28,025 bases of DNA from an uncultured Bacteroidales bacterium (GTDB lineage: Bacteria > Bacteroidota > Bacteroidia > Bacteroidales > Muribaculaceae), in assembly GCA_900554715.1 (NCBI GenBank), contig USIN01000003.1, positions 1 to 28,025 of the forward strand, in the 5' to 3' direction. Position numbers and translations under genes: made by a program. Under the pieces are notes generated by a model that had not been told where the DNA came from, did not search any database, and was given only the letters and a program-made list of their open reading frames with translations. Positions within the stretch are counted from its first letter, which is position 1, and the number at the start of each line of letters is the position of its first letter. Below are positions 1 through 8,030 of this stretch, one piece after another.

Positions 1-178
1 CGACATAGGCGCAGAGGATGCCGCGGGTGTCGACACCGGGCGGGTCGACGACGAGCAATCGCCGCTCGAGACCGCGGATGCGCATTTTCTCGAGCGGACC
101 GATGACGGCAGCCTCGGCGCGCGTGAGGTTGCGGCCGAGGTAGCGGCGGAAGTGATATGTATAGATTGCGCTTTTCAT
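1..178 (-). CDS. 5' part of an unrecognised protein, cut by the window edge
   Basis: The reading frame opens with ATG at 178 on the minus strand and stays open to the window edge, giving 59 codons. The translation starts MKSAIYTYHFRRYLGRNLTR and continues with a basic, Arg-rich stretch and the segment LLVVDPPGVDTRGILCAYV. I do not recognise the family. A Bacteroidota-type -7 box lies nine bases upstream, which supports the start and suggests a very short leader. The GC-rich codon use matches the neighbouring genes. No function is proposed. Confidence 0.6.
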   Translation of the reverse strand, partial: MKSAIYTYHFRRYLGRNLTRAEAAVIGPLEKMRIRGLERRLLVVDPPGVDTRGILCAYV

Positions 179-186
179 CGGTGATG

Positions 187-194
187 CAAAGGTA
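187..194 (-). promoter_or_regulatory. -7 promoter box upstream of the partial gene
   Basis: The minus strand reads TACCTTTG, a full match to the Bacteroidota -7 consensus TAnnTTTG. No good TTTG -33 element is visible 19-21 bases further upstream. Transcription would begin only a few bases before the ATG at 178. Confidence 0.4.
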
Positions 195-316
195 AGATGC
201 GTTTTGGCGGGTTTTGTGGCTAAAAGCGTAGTTGGATGCAATTTTAGAATGGTTAAATCACGACAGAACAAAAGAACATAAGAACATAAGGGCAAAAGAA
301 CAGAAGATTAAGTCAA

Positions 317-344
317 TGCACGATGCATAATGCACGATGCACAA
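317..344. repeat. Two tandem copies of a 14-base unit
   Basis: TGCACGATGCATAA at 317-330 is followed directly by TGCACGATGCACAA at 331-344, differing at one position. No function is evident. Confidence 0.7.
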
Positions 345-369
345 TCACCTTGTAGGCGATATGGACCAA

Positions 370-417
370 GGGCTTCAGCCTTTGGTTCCAATGAGTTGGT
401 TGCGAGGGCTGAAGCCC
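370..417. repeat. Inverted repeat, 11-base arms
   Basis: GGGCTTCAGCC at 370-380 is the exact reverse complement of GGCTGAAGCCC at 407-417, with 26 bases between them. The right arm is also the start of a longer direct repeat at 401-460, so this looks like part of a REP-like intergenic element rather than a simple terminator. Confidence 0.7.
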
Positions 418-566
418 ATCGCTCCATACGGCGGCGAGCCGCCGGCACAAAGACAAATTTGATAGCTCGAGGCTACACTTTAATAGCTTTGGTCACAGTA
501 TATTAGCTGCGAAGGCTGAAGGCCTCGCTCTATACTGCGGCAGGGTTTCGGCACAAGGACAAATTT
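401..566. repeat. Degenerate direct repeat pair of about 59 bases
   Basis: The segment at 401-460 and that at 508-566 share the order: GGCTGAAG core, then CTCTATAC/CTCCATAC, then a GC-rich part, then GGCACAA-GACAAATTT. They differ by scattered substitutions and about one base of length. The second copy ends in GGCACAAGGACAAATTT and the first in GGCACAAAGACAAATTT. This resembles a decayed, multi-copy intergenic repeat family. I cannot tell whether it is mobile or transcribed. Confidence 0.6.
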
Positions 567-614
567 AGCGTAAACGCGGTCGCGCGGCCATGCTTCCCTC
601 ATAGAGGCGGAAAT

Positions 615-647
615 AACAAAGGCGGCCCGGTCGGGGTCGCCTTTGTT
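615..647 (-). terminator. Hairpin terminator after the amidase operon
   Basis: AACAAAGGCG at 615-624 pairs with CGCCTTTGTT at 638-647, giving a perfect 10-base stem with a 13-base loop. It lies about 50 bases beyond the stop codon of the minus-strand amidase. The stem is A/T-rich at its base, so it could act in both directions. The U-tract on the minus strand is weak. Confidence 0.6.
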
Positions 648-695
648 GTTTATTGCCGGGGTTGCAAAGGGTTGAAACCTTTGCTTCGGGGTTAT

Positions 696-3600
696 TTATT
701 TCACGATAACTTTGGTGACGGTCTTGCCCTGACGGCGGAGGTAGACGCCGGCGGGGAGGTTGTCAGACGGCATTTCGATGCCCTGGAGGTTGTAGTACTG
801 AACGGGGGCGTTGTTGTCGGTTTCGGCTGTGATGATGTCGTCGACGCCGTCCATCTTACCGCTGACTACGTATTCGGCTTTGGCGGGGGTTGTAGCCTGC
901 TGTGCTGCGCGCGGGAGCGAGAAGGCTCTCATTGATGAGCGGCTTGCTACGTAGAGGTTGCCGGCCGGGTCGAAGGCGGCCTGATAGCTGTTGCTGTCTG
1001 AACCGTTACCGCCGAGGACGTCGAATGTGTAGAGCTCGGTGAGCTTGAACTCGGGCGCCCATTCGACTGAGCATACATGCATTGTCGGACCTGCATCCTG
1101 AACGACGAAGAGCGATGCGTCGCTGTTGAGGCCGATGAGACCTACGCTGCCGCTGAGGTCTGTCCAGTCATTGCCTGAGTTGAAGATGATATTGCCTTCA
1201 GCGTCGGTGATGATAAATGCGGGGACACCCTTGGTGTTGTTGCCGGAACCACGGACCTGACCGATGGCCATACCCTGTTCACGGGCGACGACGTCGACAT
1301 TGCCGTTGGCGAGATAACGCGATATTTCTTTGTATGTGTCGGGCTGGGTGGGCTGGAAGTCAATCTGCTCTTTTGTGCCGAGGTCGTAGTAGACGAAGTT
1401 GAGCTGATAGTCGGTGGGCCAGTCTTCCTGGAAGCTGATCAGACGGGTTTCGTCGCCAGAGCCGACAACGGCCATGCCTGATGTCGAGCCGCCGATTGTC
1501 TTGCCGTCATAGATCCATTCGCCGCTTGATTTCTTGATTGTGCCGGCGAAGAAGTTGCTGCGGCCGGCCGAGGGATTGGCGGGATCGAAGAGATAGAGAC
1601 CGCCGTTGGCATCACTCCAGTCGCTGATGAGGAGCTTGCCAGTGGGGAGGACGGCCAGACGCCAGGGTGATGCGCCGACGCTGAGGTCCCACATAGACGG
1701 CAGGTAGGGCGAGCCGGCGAGGGGTTCGAGGGCAGCGTTGAAGCCGCAGATCTGACGTACGTCTTTCTGGGCGACGTAGAGGTTGCCGAAGAGGTCGCTC
1801 TCGGGGTTGAGATCGAATGCGACGCCGCTTGAGACAATCTCGCTGTCATAGAAGCGTCCTACGGTAGGAACGGCCTCGTTCTCGACGACGACGCGCCAGT
1901 TGTAGTTGCCGACGAGTTCTTTGGTGTCGACTGTGACGCTGTTGTCACCCTTTGTGAATGCCTGAGAGGCTGCGACTGTGACGACGCGGTCACCGGCCTT
2001 GTTGTCGTCTGTGGCGACGAGTTCGACTGACGCGATGGCGTCGCCGGTGAGTTTGAACGAGAGTTCATAGACGTCGCCGTCTACTTTCTGAGTCAGGCCG
2101 TAGGCATACTGGCCGCGGACAATGGGCTGTTCGACTCCGGTAGTGGTCAGGCGGCTTATGAGGTTGCCGCGGACGGTATAGAGGTCGATATTGCCGGCTG
2201 TGATGATGCCGTCCTGGTCACGGACGACGGTTGTGCGGCCGGCGGCTGCGAACGATGCGTTCCCGACGGCTTCCATGGCTGTGTTGGTTGTCTGGACAGC
2301 CGCTGTTTTGTCAAGGCCGCCTGTGATGTCATAGAGACGCACACCGGCGTGTTTGCCGTCGGCGCCCATATCGGCGACAGCCATCATCGAGTGGCCGGCG
2401 AACTTGAAGTAGCCTTCGCGGCCGGCGAAGTTGTCGGCGGCGGCTTTTTCAAGAGTGTAGTCGGCGCCGCTGAACTGCATCGGAGCGACCTTAGAGCTGT
2501 TGACGATAAACGAGGCGCTGTTGAGCGGCGAGACAGAGAGGGTGACGTCGTCGCCGAGGGCATCCATGTTCATGTTGTCGCGTGTCTGGTTGACGAAGCG
2601 AGTGCCGCCGACCTCACCGTCCATGATGTCGATGACGTTGAGCCAGACTTTACGCTCATAATAAGTAGAGTAAGAGGGCAGATAGATGACGCCTTCGGCC
2701 GAGCTGCCCGAGTAGCCGAATGTGAAGCCGGTGACAGCGCGGTAGAAGTTGGCGGTGGCAGTGGTGCCGAACCATTTTGCCGGTTTGCCTGTCGGCAGGC
2801 CTGCGTCGTCGTTCTCCCATTTGTAGAAGTTACATTCGCCCATGACTTCACCCGGCTCGACCTGGTCGGCGTTGATGAAGTTGAGCTGTTCGCCCGATGC
2901 GACGAGCACACCGTCGGTGGTGACCTGAATGTCACCGATGCGTTTCATAGTGCCTTCGGCGCCTTCGGTGCTGACTTCAGCGAGGACTTCGAGCTTGGCT
3001 GCGTCGATGACATAGATGAAGGGCTCTTTGGCGGCGTCGTGGGCGAGGACATAAAGTTTGTCGCCTTTAGAGATGAGACGGCGGACGGTCTTGTCGGCGA
3101 GCTGGGCAATCTCTTTGTCGAGAACGGCGGCATTGAAGTTATAAGACGAAGCGGCTCCGATGGCCGGGGTTGTGATTTCGTCGATATAGTCGGCGATAAC
3201 AACGGCCGGTGGCTCGTAGGCTTCGTTTTCGAGGTAGACACAGGGGAAGAGTGTCTGGGCTGCCTTGACTTCGAACGGGCCGCAATAGATTTCGTCGGTC
3301 GGTTTATAGCCTTCGGCAGAGACTTCGATAGTGTATGTGCCGGGTTCGAGCTGACGGAAGACGAAAGCGCCGTTATATTCGTCGTCGGTGACGTATGTGT
3401 CGACTACGTTGCCGTCTTTGAGCAGCTTGACGGTAGCGTTGTTGATGGGCAGGAATGCGTCGGGACTCGACGACGGAGCGCTGTAGAACTGATGTTTGAA
3501 GCGTTCGTGGAGGTCACGGACGATGCCGTAGATGTCGCCTGTAGATTCCTGGGCCACATTGAGGTAGTCGGCGATGCCGCGGGCATATGCCTCACCCTCG

Positions 3601-4427
3601 ATGCGGCAGACGTCGGGGTTCATGGCGCGGTGACGGGCAGGCTGATAGGTATGGAAGTAACCTTCAAGCAGAAGGCCCGGCACGTTGTGGCGCAGAACTG
3701 CGTAATAGCCTTTGACGACGTTGCCGTTGCCGTGGTCTGTGAGGGCATAGTCGCCGCCCTGGAAGTCGATGTCGTAGTAGAGGGCGGGATTTGTCATCGA
3801 GTAGTTAGACCACTGCGAGTGGGTATTGGCGAAGGCATAAGGCCAGATCGTGCGCGAGATGTCGCAAGAGCCGGGAACGCTCTCGGTCTTGTTCTCGCCA
3901 CGGACGAAGAGTCCGGGGTAGTTGGTCGAAGCGCCTTCATAGTTGGCGTTTGAGTGGACAGAGATGAAGAGGTCGAAGTTGTTTGCCTCGACTTCCATGG
4001 CTATTTCGTTGATGTCGCGGCTGAAGCCGTTCTTGACATGGCTCATCACCAGGCCCTGGCTCATGTCGCGGGCAGCTCCGTAGCGGAAGGCGATGTCGGC
4101 GTTGGTCTTGATGCCGTTGGCGTTTGTGTAGCCGTCGAAGTCTGCGGGGAATGGATTGAGTGTCGGGTCAAATTTGAAACCGTACTCGGCCAGGCGCTGG
4201 AGCAGGGCGAGGCCTTTCCATGTGTTTGTGTTTGTCTCGAAGAAACCGCAGGTGTCGAGATATGTCGCGGGGCCGTGTTTGACAGTGCCCATGTGGCGGT
4301 CGCCTCCTTCCCAGCCGCCGTGGCCGGGGTTGATATATATGCGGTAGTCCTCGATATTCTTAGCATCAACTGTGGCGGCGGCGCATGTCAGCGCGGCTGC
4401 GGCGAGAATGATATGTCTGAATTTCAT
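696..4427 (-). CDS. Secreted N-acetylmuramoyl-L-alanine amidase fused to a regulatory-like domain and beta-propeller
   Basis: A 1243-residue protein. Residues 1-22 are a Sec-type signal peptide. Residues about 27-290 match the zinc-dependent Amidase_3 fold: H36 in INPGHGG, E64 in FETNTN, H158 in SVHSNA and the catalytic Glu E255 in LLLEGYF. It should cut the bond between muramic acid and L-Ala in peptidoglycan. Residues about 296-385 resemble a carboxypeptidase regulatory-like (PEGA) beta-sandwich with GTYTIEVSAEGYKP. About residues 420-1170 look like beta-propeller or quinoprotein-like repeats. The last 60 residues (YYNLQGIEM, LPAGVYLRRQGK, TKVIVK) resemble Bacteroidales C-terminal sorting domains. 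The gene starts 8 bases after the upstream propeller gene, so the two are probably co-transcribed. Typical amidases are far shorter, so the large propeller part is the odd feature. The amidase call is strong; the propeller and sorting calls are inferred from repeat pattern and C-terminal motif. Confidence 0.88.
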   Translation of the reverse strand: MKFRHIILAAAALTCAAATVDAKNIEDYRIYINPGHGGWEGGDRHMGTVKHGPATYLDTCGFFETNTNTWKGLALLQRLAEYGFKFDPTLNPFPADFDGYTNANGIKTNADIAFRYGAARDMSQGLVMSHVKNGFSRDINEIAMEVEANNFDLFISVHSNANYEGASTNYPGLFVRGENKTESVPGSCDISRTIWPYAFANTHSQWSNYSMTNPALYYDIDFQGGDYALTDHGNGNVVKGYYAVLRHNVPGLLLEGYFHTYQPARHRAMNPDVCRIEGEAYARGIADYLNVAQESTGDIYGIVRDLHERFKHQFYSAPSSSPDAFLPINNATVKLLKDGNVVDTYVTDDEYNGAFVFRQLEPGTYTIEVSAEGYKPTDEIYCGPFEVKAAQTLFPCVYLENEAYEPPAVVIADYIDEITTPAIGAASSYNFNAAVLDKEIAQLADKTVRRLISKGDKLYVLAHDAAKEPFIYVIDAAKLEVLAEVSTEGAEGTMKRIGDIQVTTDGVLVASGEQLNFINADQVEPGEVMGECNFYKWENDDAGLPTGKPAKWFGTTATANFYRAVTGFTFGYSGSSAEGVIYLPSYSTYYERKVWLNVIDIMDGEVGGTRFVNQTRDNMNMDALGDDVTLSVSPLNSASFIVNSSKVAPMQFSGADYTLEKAAADNFAGREGYFKFAGHSMMAVADMGADGKHAGVRLYDITGGLDKTAAVQTTNTAMEAVGNASFAAAGRTTVVRDQDGIITAGNIDLYTVRGNLISRLTTTGVEQPIVRGQYAYGLTQKVDGDVYELSFKLTGDAIASVELVATDDNKAGDRVVTVAASQAFTKGDNSVTVDTKELVGNYNWRVVVENEAVPTVGRFYDSEIVSSGVAFDLNPESDLFGNLYVAQKDVRQICGFNAALEPLAGSPYLPSMWDLSVGASPWRLAVLPTGKLLISDWSDANGGLYLFDPANPSAGRSNFFAGTIKKSSGEWIYDGKTIGGSTSGMAVVGSGDETRLISFQEDWPTDYQLNFVYYDLGTKEQIDFQPTQPDTYKEISRYLANGNVDVVAREQGMAIGQVRGSGNNTKGVPAFIITDAEGNIIFNSGNDWTDLSGSVGLIGLNSDASLFVVQDAGPTMHVCSVEWAPEFKLTELYTFDVLGGNGSDSNSYQAAFDPAGNLYVASRSSMRAFSLPRAAQQATTPAKAEYVVSGKMDGVDDIITAETDNNAPVQYYNLQGIEMPSDNLPAGVYLRRQGKTVTKVIVK

Positions 4428-4435
4428 GGCTTGGC

Positions 4436-5338
4436 TTATTTGAGGTTAATGATATAAAATTCGCCCTGGGGAGTGGTGAATCCCACTTTGTTTTTGGCGA
4501 CACTGGGGAAGACAGCGACGACAGAGTCGGCCGTGAGAGCGACTTTGTCAGAGCCGTCGGCGGCGATGGCCATGATGGCCGATCTGACAGTCACGACGCC
4601 GTTGTCATGATCGTCCATGGCGACGATGACATTGTTGTCGAGCCATTTGGGAGCGCGATACATGCCGAGCAGGCGGACATCGCTGCCGTCGAGATTGCAT
4701 GTGAATGCACCTGTGCCGACGCCGAAAGCGACGATGCGTTTGCCGTCGGGCGAGAGCGACGGCCACAGATAGCTGTTGCAGCGGTCGCCGAGGGGTGCGA
4801 TGGCTTCTGTTCTGCCATTGCGGGTGACACAGAGTTTGCCGAGGTCGATTGAGAGCACGGCGCGGGTGACGGGAGTCTTCTGTCCGATAGCTTTAGAGCG
4901 CATGCGGCCGTTGTCGACGGCGACAGCTGTCGTGCCGTCGGCGGCGAAGCCCTGCAGACGGCGTGTAGGCTCGACGATGGTCTGAATTTTCTTGGCGCTG
5001 ACGTCATAAGACTTCAGGGCGACCAGGCGGCGATGGTTTTTGTCATAGCTGCTTTCGCGGAAGATGACGTTGCGGCTGTCGGCTGTGAAGTCGAGCAGCA
5101 GCGGGCTCGCCGTCTTTGAGATCTCTGTGATCTCAGACGTTGCAAAATCAAGTTTAGACAGGCCGACGCCAGACAGCGGAGACACTACGGCATAGCTGCC
5201 GTCGGGACTCAGAGCCGCCATGCTCACGTCTGTCCCCCCGGGGAGGGCAACACGTTCAACCGATGCCACCTGCGGGAGCTGACCCCAGCATAAAGCGGCA
5301 AAACACATTGCAATTGATGCGCATAAGGTTTTTTTCAT
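4436..5338 (-). CDS. Secreted TolB/WD40-like beta-propeller protein
   Basis: A 300-residue protein with a signal peptide of about 19 residues (MKKTLCASIAMCFAALCWG). The mature part contains blade-like segments of the TolB/PD40 kind: MAALSPDGSYAVVSPL, LLLDFTADSRNVIF, WPSLSPDGKRIVAFGV and CNLDGSDVRLLGM. No catalytic residues are evident. It probably acts in the periplasm or at the cell surface as a binding or scaffold protein. It is the first gene of a two-gene unit with the amidase, 8 bases apart, and both gene products carry propeller-like domains. That suggests a shared cell-wall function, though this is inference. The start is set by the signal peptide and by the long AT-rich spacer just upstream. 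Confidence 0.8.
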   Translation of the reverse strand: MKKTLCASIAMCFAALCWGQLPQVASVERVALPGGTDVSMAALSPDGSYAVVSPLSGVGLSKLDFATSEITEISKTASPLLLDFTADSRNVIFRESSYDKNHRRLVALKSYDVSAKKIQTIVEPTRRLQGFAADGTTAVAVDNGRMRSKAIGQKTPVTRAVLSIDLGKLCVTRNGRTEAIAPLGDRCNSYLWPSLSPDGKRIVAFGVGTGAFTCNLDGSDVRLLGMYRAPKWLDNNVIVAMDDHDNGVVTVRSAIMAIAADGSDKVALTADSVVAVFPSVAKNKVGFTTPQGEFYIINLK

Positions 5339-5379
5339 GGGTTAAAATATTAAGTTATTAGTAGATGTATGGTTGATTC

Positions 5380-5463
5380 TTTTTAATCGTTTTAAGGTAT
5401 TATTCGCGTTCTAAATTTACGATTAAAAATCTTAAAAAATATATTTTTAACAACTTTTAATCG
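5380..5463. promoter_or_regulatory. Three copies of TTTTAATCG in a divergent intergenic region
   Basis: TTTTTAATCG at 5380-5389 has an exact reverse complement at 5420-5429 (CGATTAAAAA). A third copy, TTTTAATCG, lies at 5455-5463. The spacer separates the divergent propeller/amidase unit and the GNAT gene. Repeated, oppositely oriented short words here are what an operator would look like, but the region is AT-rich and chance cannot be excluded. Confidence 0.4.
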
Positions 5464-5518
5464 GCAGACATGTCAGTTAAATTTAATTTCACTATCTTTA
5501 TGACAAAATTATACAGCT

Positions 5519-6139
5519 ATGACACAATCTTCTCCGACACTGCTCACGACCGACATCTCAGAGGCAGACCTCGCTATAATCAAGGATATCTATTTCAGCT
5601 CGTTTCCCGAGTCGGAGCGCCGTCCGTGGGAGCAGATTGTCTCACCGGCGGCGCCCGGCGAGCCGACGCTATACGGCATCATCTGCGATGGCCGTCTCAT
5701 CGGCATGGCGACGCTGTGGCACTTCGACCGCTTCGTCTATATCGAGCATCTCGCCGTCAGCAACACGCTGCGCAACAGCGGCTGTGGTACGGCGGCTCTG
5801 CAGCGCATCCTCGAGATTGCCGGCGACAGGCCCGTCGTCATCGAGGTCGAGCCGCCGACGGGCGCCGACCCCATGACGGCCAGACGCATAGGTTTCTACC
5901 GCCGCAACGGTTTCGAGATTATCGACAGGGGGTATGTCCAGCCTCCATATTCGCCGGGTCTGCCCGAAGTCGGTCTCTATCTGATGTCGACGGCGCCGTT
6001 CCCGCCCCATGCCGCAGCCTCAACGCTGCATAGCAGAGTCTATGGTTGTGGACTCGATAAAGCACTTGACGACGTTAAAGAAGGACGTGTCAATCATTAT
6101 GACAATACTGAGGCTCTGTTCAAATCTTTGAATATTTGA
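5519..6139 (+). CDS. GNAT-family N-acetyltransferase with an antitoxin-like C-terminal tail
   Basis: A 206-residue protein. Residues about 8-160 are a GNAT fold: the acetyl-CoA-binding motif A region is IEHLAVSNTLRNSGCGTAAL (75-94), followed by motif B-like ARRIGFYRRNGFEI (121-134). The substrate is unknown. Residues about 169-177 (TLHSRVYGC) could be the natural end of the enzyme. The remaining 30 residues, including DKALDDVKEGRVNHYDN and ending FKSLNI, resemble the C-terminus of small RelB/Phd-type antitoxins. The DNA coding for this tail is visibly more AT-rich than the GNAT part, which suggests an in-frame join with foreign or decayed sequence. No toxin gene follows. The GNAT assignment is firm; the antitoxin resemblance is by eye only. 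Confidence 0.8.
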   Translation: MTQSSPTLLTTDISEADLAIIKDIYFSSFPESERRPWEQIVSPAAPGEPTLYGIICDGRLIGMATLWHFDRFVYIEHLAVSNTLRNSGCGTAALQRILEIAGDRPVVIEVEPPTGADPMTARRIGFYRRNGFEIIDRGYVQPPYSPGLPEVGLYLMSTAPFPPHAAASTLHSRVYGCGLDKALDDVKEGRVNHYDNTEALFKSLNI

Positions 6140-6192
6140 CGTAAGCAAGCATAAGTAGGGCCAATAGCATAAGCTCTAAAGTAAGACGACTC

Positions 6193-6222
6193 TTTCCGTT
6201 TCTAATATTTTTGCTATTTTTG
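6193..6222 (+). promoter_or_regulatory. Candidate promoter of the type III R-M operon, with tandem -7 boxes
   Basis: TATTTTTGC occurs twice in tandem at 6206-6214 and 6215-6223. Each copy contains TATTTTTG, a full match to TAnnTTTG. The second copy has TTTC at 6193-6196 with an 18-base spacer. The mod start codon is at 6228, so the transcript would be nearly leaderless from the second box and have a leader of about ten bases from the first. Confidence 0.4.
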
Positions 6223-6227
6223 CAGTC

Positions 6228-8030
6228 ATGAAAGACAGCGAAAAGGCAAAACTGATTGAACGCATACGCTCTGCGGCGGGACTCGACGACGATGACCGCG
6301 CCACTCTTATCGGCATGATCAACGAGCGTCGCTCATACGGCATGGTCTGGGAGATGCAGCCCGAAGACGCCGAAGAGCGCCTGCGCTGTCATCAGCCGGT
6401 ACTCATCGAGGAGCCTGAGCTGGCGATAAAGTCAGACGCGCCCGACGCTCCTCGGCATATGATCATCGAGGGCGAAAACCTCGAGTCGCTGTCGGCGCTC
6501 ACGTTTACCCATGCCGGCAAAATCGATATAATCTACATAGACCCGCCTTATAACACAGGCAACAAAGACTTCAGATATAACGACGATTACGTCGACCCCG
6601 ACAATGACTACCGTCACAGCAAATGGCTGTCGTTCATGAAGCGGCGCCTCAGCCTCGCCAAGCGGCTGCTGTCTGACGACGGGGTCATATTCATCTCGAT
6701 TTCAGACATCGAGTATGCCAATCTCAAGGTCATGTGCGACAGTCAGGAGCTCTTCGGCGAAGGCAGCTATGTCACGACGCTCCATGTCGAGATGTCGGCC
6801 ACACAGGGCATGAAGGTGCGTGCCGCCCAGAACGGCGCCATCGTCAAGAACGCCGAGTATATCCTCATATATGCCAGAGGCGGCCGCAAACAGATTGCCC
6901 GCAATCTCCTCTATGACTACCGGCCCGACTATGACACCCATTATAACATCTATCTCAGAGACGGGCGCCGCACGAGTGTCCGCGAGATGTTCAAGGCGGC
7001 ATATCCCGATGTCAGATGGCGCAAGATGACCGACCTGTATTATCAGTCGCCGGAATTCAGGCGATTCGTGGCCGACAATGTCGACTATATCTATGCCGAC
7101 GATAAAATCACGGGCTTCGACGACGTCGAGCTTGCCGAGGGCGAGATACGCAAGGTCGAGCGCGACGGCAAGACTTACTATATCTATCACAATGGCAAAC
7201 GTTTACGTCAGCTTCTGCCGCTGAAAAGCTCATTCGGCCCCTGCGACGACTTCGACCGCAGCCACGGTCTGCGCAAGATACGCGGCGACTGGTGGAAAGA
7301 CTTCTACAAAGACATGGGCAACGTCTCGAAAGAGGGCGACGTCGTCTTCGAGAACGGCAAAAAGCCCGTGCGACTCATCTACCAGCTGCTTAAAATGGCG
7401 TCGCGCCGTGATTCGACGGTGCTCGACTTCTTTGCCGGTTCGGGGACGACGCTTCACGCCCTTATGCAGCTTAACGACGACGATGGCGGTCGGCGCCAGT
7501 GTATACTGTGCACCAACGACGAGAACGGCATCTGCCGCGACATAACATACACGCGCGCCCGCAATGCAATCAAGGGCAAAGGAGGGCCGCGGGGCTCTCT
7601 CGCGGCAAACAGCCTGTTGTTTTTCAGGACCGAGCTCACCGACCGCCGCCACTCGCCGGCTGCCATGCGCAGCCTCGCCGCGCTCGCCACTGACATGCTC
7701 AGGATCAGAGAAAACACATTCGACGAACAACGCGAGTTCTGCGGACTCCGCACCAATCCTCTTCTCATCAGATGCTTCGGTGACGGCACTCGCCTGACGG
7801 CGGTCATATACCGTGAGGAAATTATTCCGAAGATTGCCGCCGCCATAGCCGCGCGCCGTCCCGACTATCCCATAACCCTCTACGTCTTTTCGCCGGGCGA
7901 AAGTCCGTGGCGCGAGCAGTTCGACTCCGTCGCCGGATATGTGCGTCTCATAGCCGTCCCGGCGGTCATCTATAACTGCTACGAAAGGGTGCTTCCGGCC
8001 CGTAACGAAACTAACGACAACCAGGCATGA
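6228..8030 (+). CDS. mod: Type III restriction-modification system, Mod subunit (adenine-N6 DNA methyltransferase)
   Basis: A 600-residue beta-class DNA methyltransferase. The catalytic motif IV DPPY is at 105-108 (IDPPYNTGNKDF) and comes before the S-adenosylmethionine-binding motif I FAGSGTT at 402-408, the order expected for beta-class enzymes and for type III Mod proteins. The roughly 200 residues between (about 180-380) would hold the target recognition domain that sets DNA specificity for both Mod and Res. The N-terminal 80 residues are charged and helical-looking. The stop overlaps the start of res by ATGA, so translation is coupled. Length is normal for Mod and no frameshift is visible, so the gene appears intact. 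The recognition sequence cannot be read from the protein. Confidence 0.9.
   Translation: MKDSEKAKLIERIRSAAGLDDDDRATLIGMINERRSYGMVWEMQPEDAEERLRCHQPVLIEEPELAIKSDAPDAPRHMIIEGENLESLSALTFTHAGKIDIIYIDPPYNTGNKDFRYNDDYVDPDNDYRHSKWLSFMKRRLSLAKRLLSDDGVIFISISDIEYANLKVMCDSQELFGEGSYVTTLHVEMSATQGMKVRAAQNGAIVKNAEYILIYARGGRKQIARNLLYDYRPDYDTHYNIYLRDGRRTSVREMFKAAYPDVRWRKMTDLYYQSPEFRRFVADNVDYIYADDKITGFDDVELAEGEIRKVERDGKTYYIYHNGKRLRQLLPLKSSFGPCDDFDRSHGLRKIRGDWWKDFYKDMGNVSKEGDVVFENGKKPVRLIYQLLKMASRRDSTVLDFFAGSGTTLHALMQLNDDDGGRRQCILCTNDENGICRDITYTRARNAIKGKGGPRGSLAANSLLFFRTELTDRRHSPAAMRSLAALATDMLRIRENTFDEQREFCGLRTNPLLIRCFGDGTRLTAVIYREEIIPKIAAAIAARRPDYPITLYVFSPGESPWREQFDSVAGYVRLIAVPAVIYNCYERVLPARNETNDNQA

Larger units (their letters stand above)
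179..695. other. Gene-free spacer with degenerate repeats
   Basis: I see no convincing coding frame here. The left part is AT-rich with short A-rich near-repeats around 260-300. A 14-base unit occurs twice in tandem at 317-330 and 331-344 with one mismatch. From about 370 to 566 there are inverted and direct repeats, listed separately. A hairpin at 615-647 closes the region just downstream of the amidase gene. Confidence 0.6.

Noticed and set aside
2349..3953. Long plus-strand open frame of 534 codons opposite the amidase gene
   Set aside because: It is antisense to a well-supported gene, and its translation is low-complexity and rich in Val, Asp, Gly and Phe with no motif. The GC-rich codon pattern of the real gene keeps this frame open.
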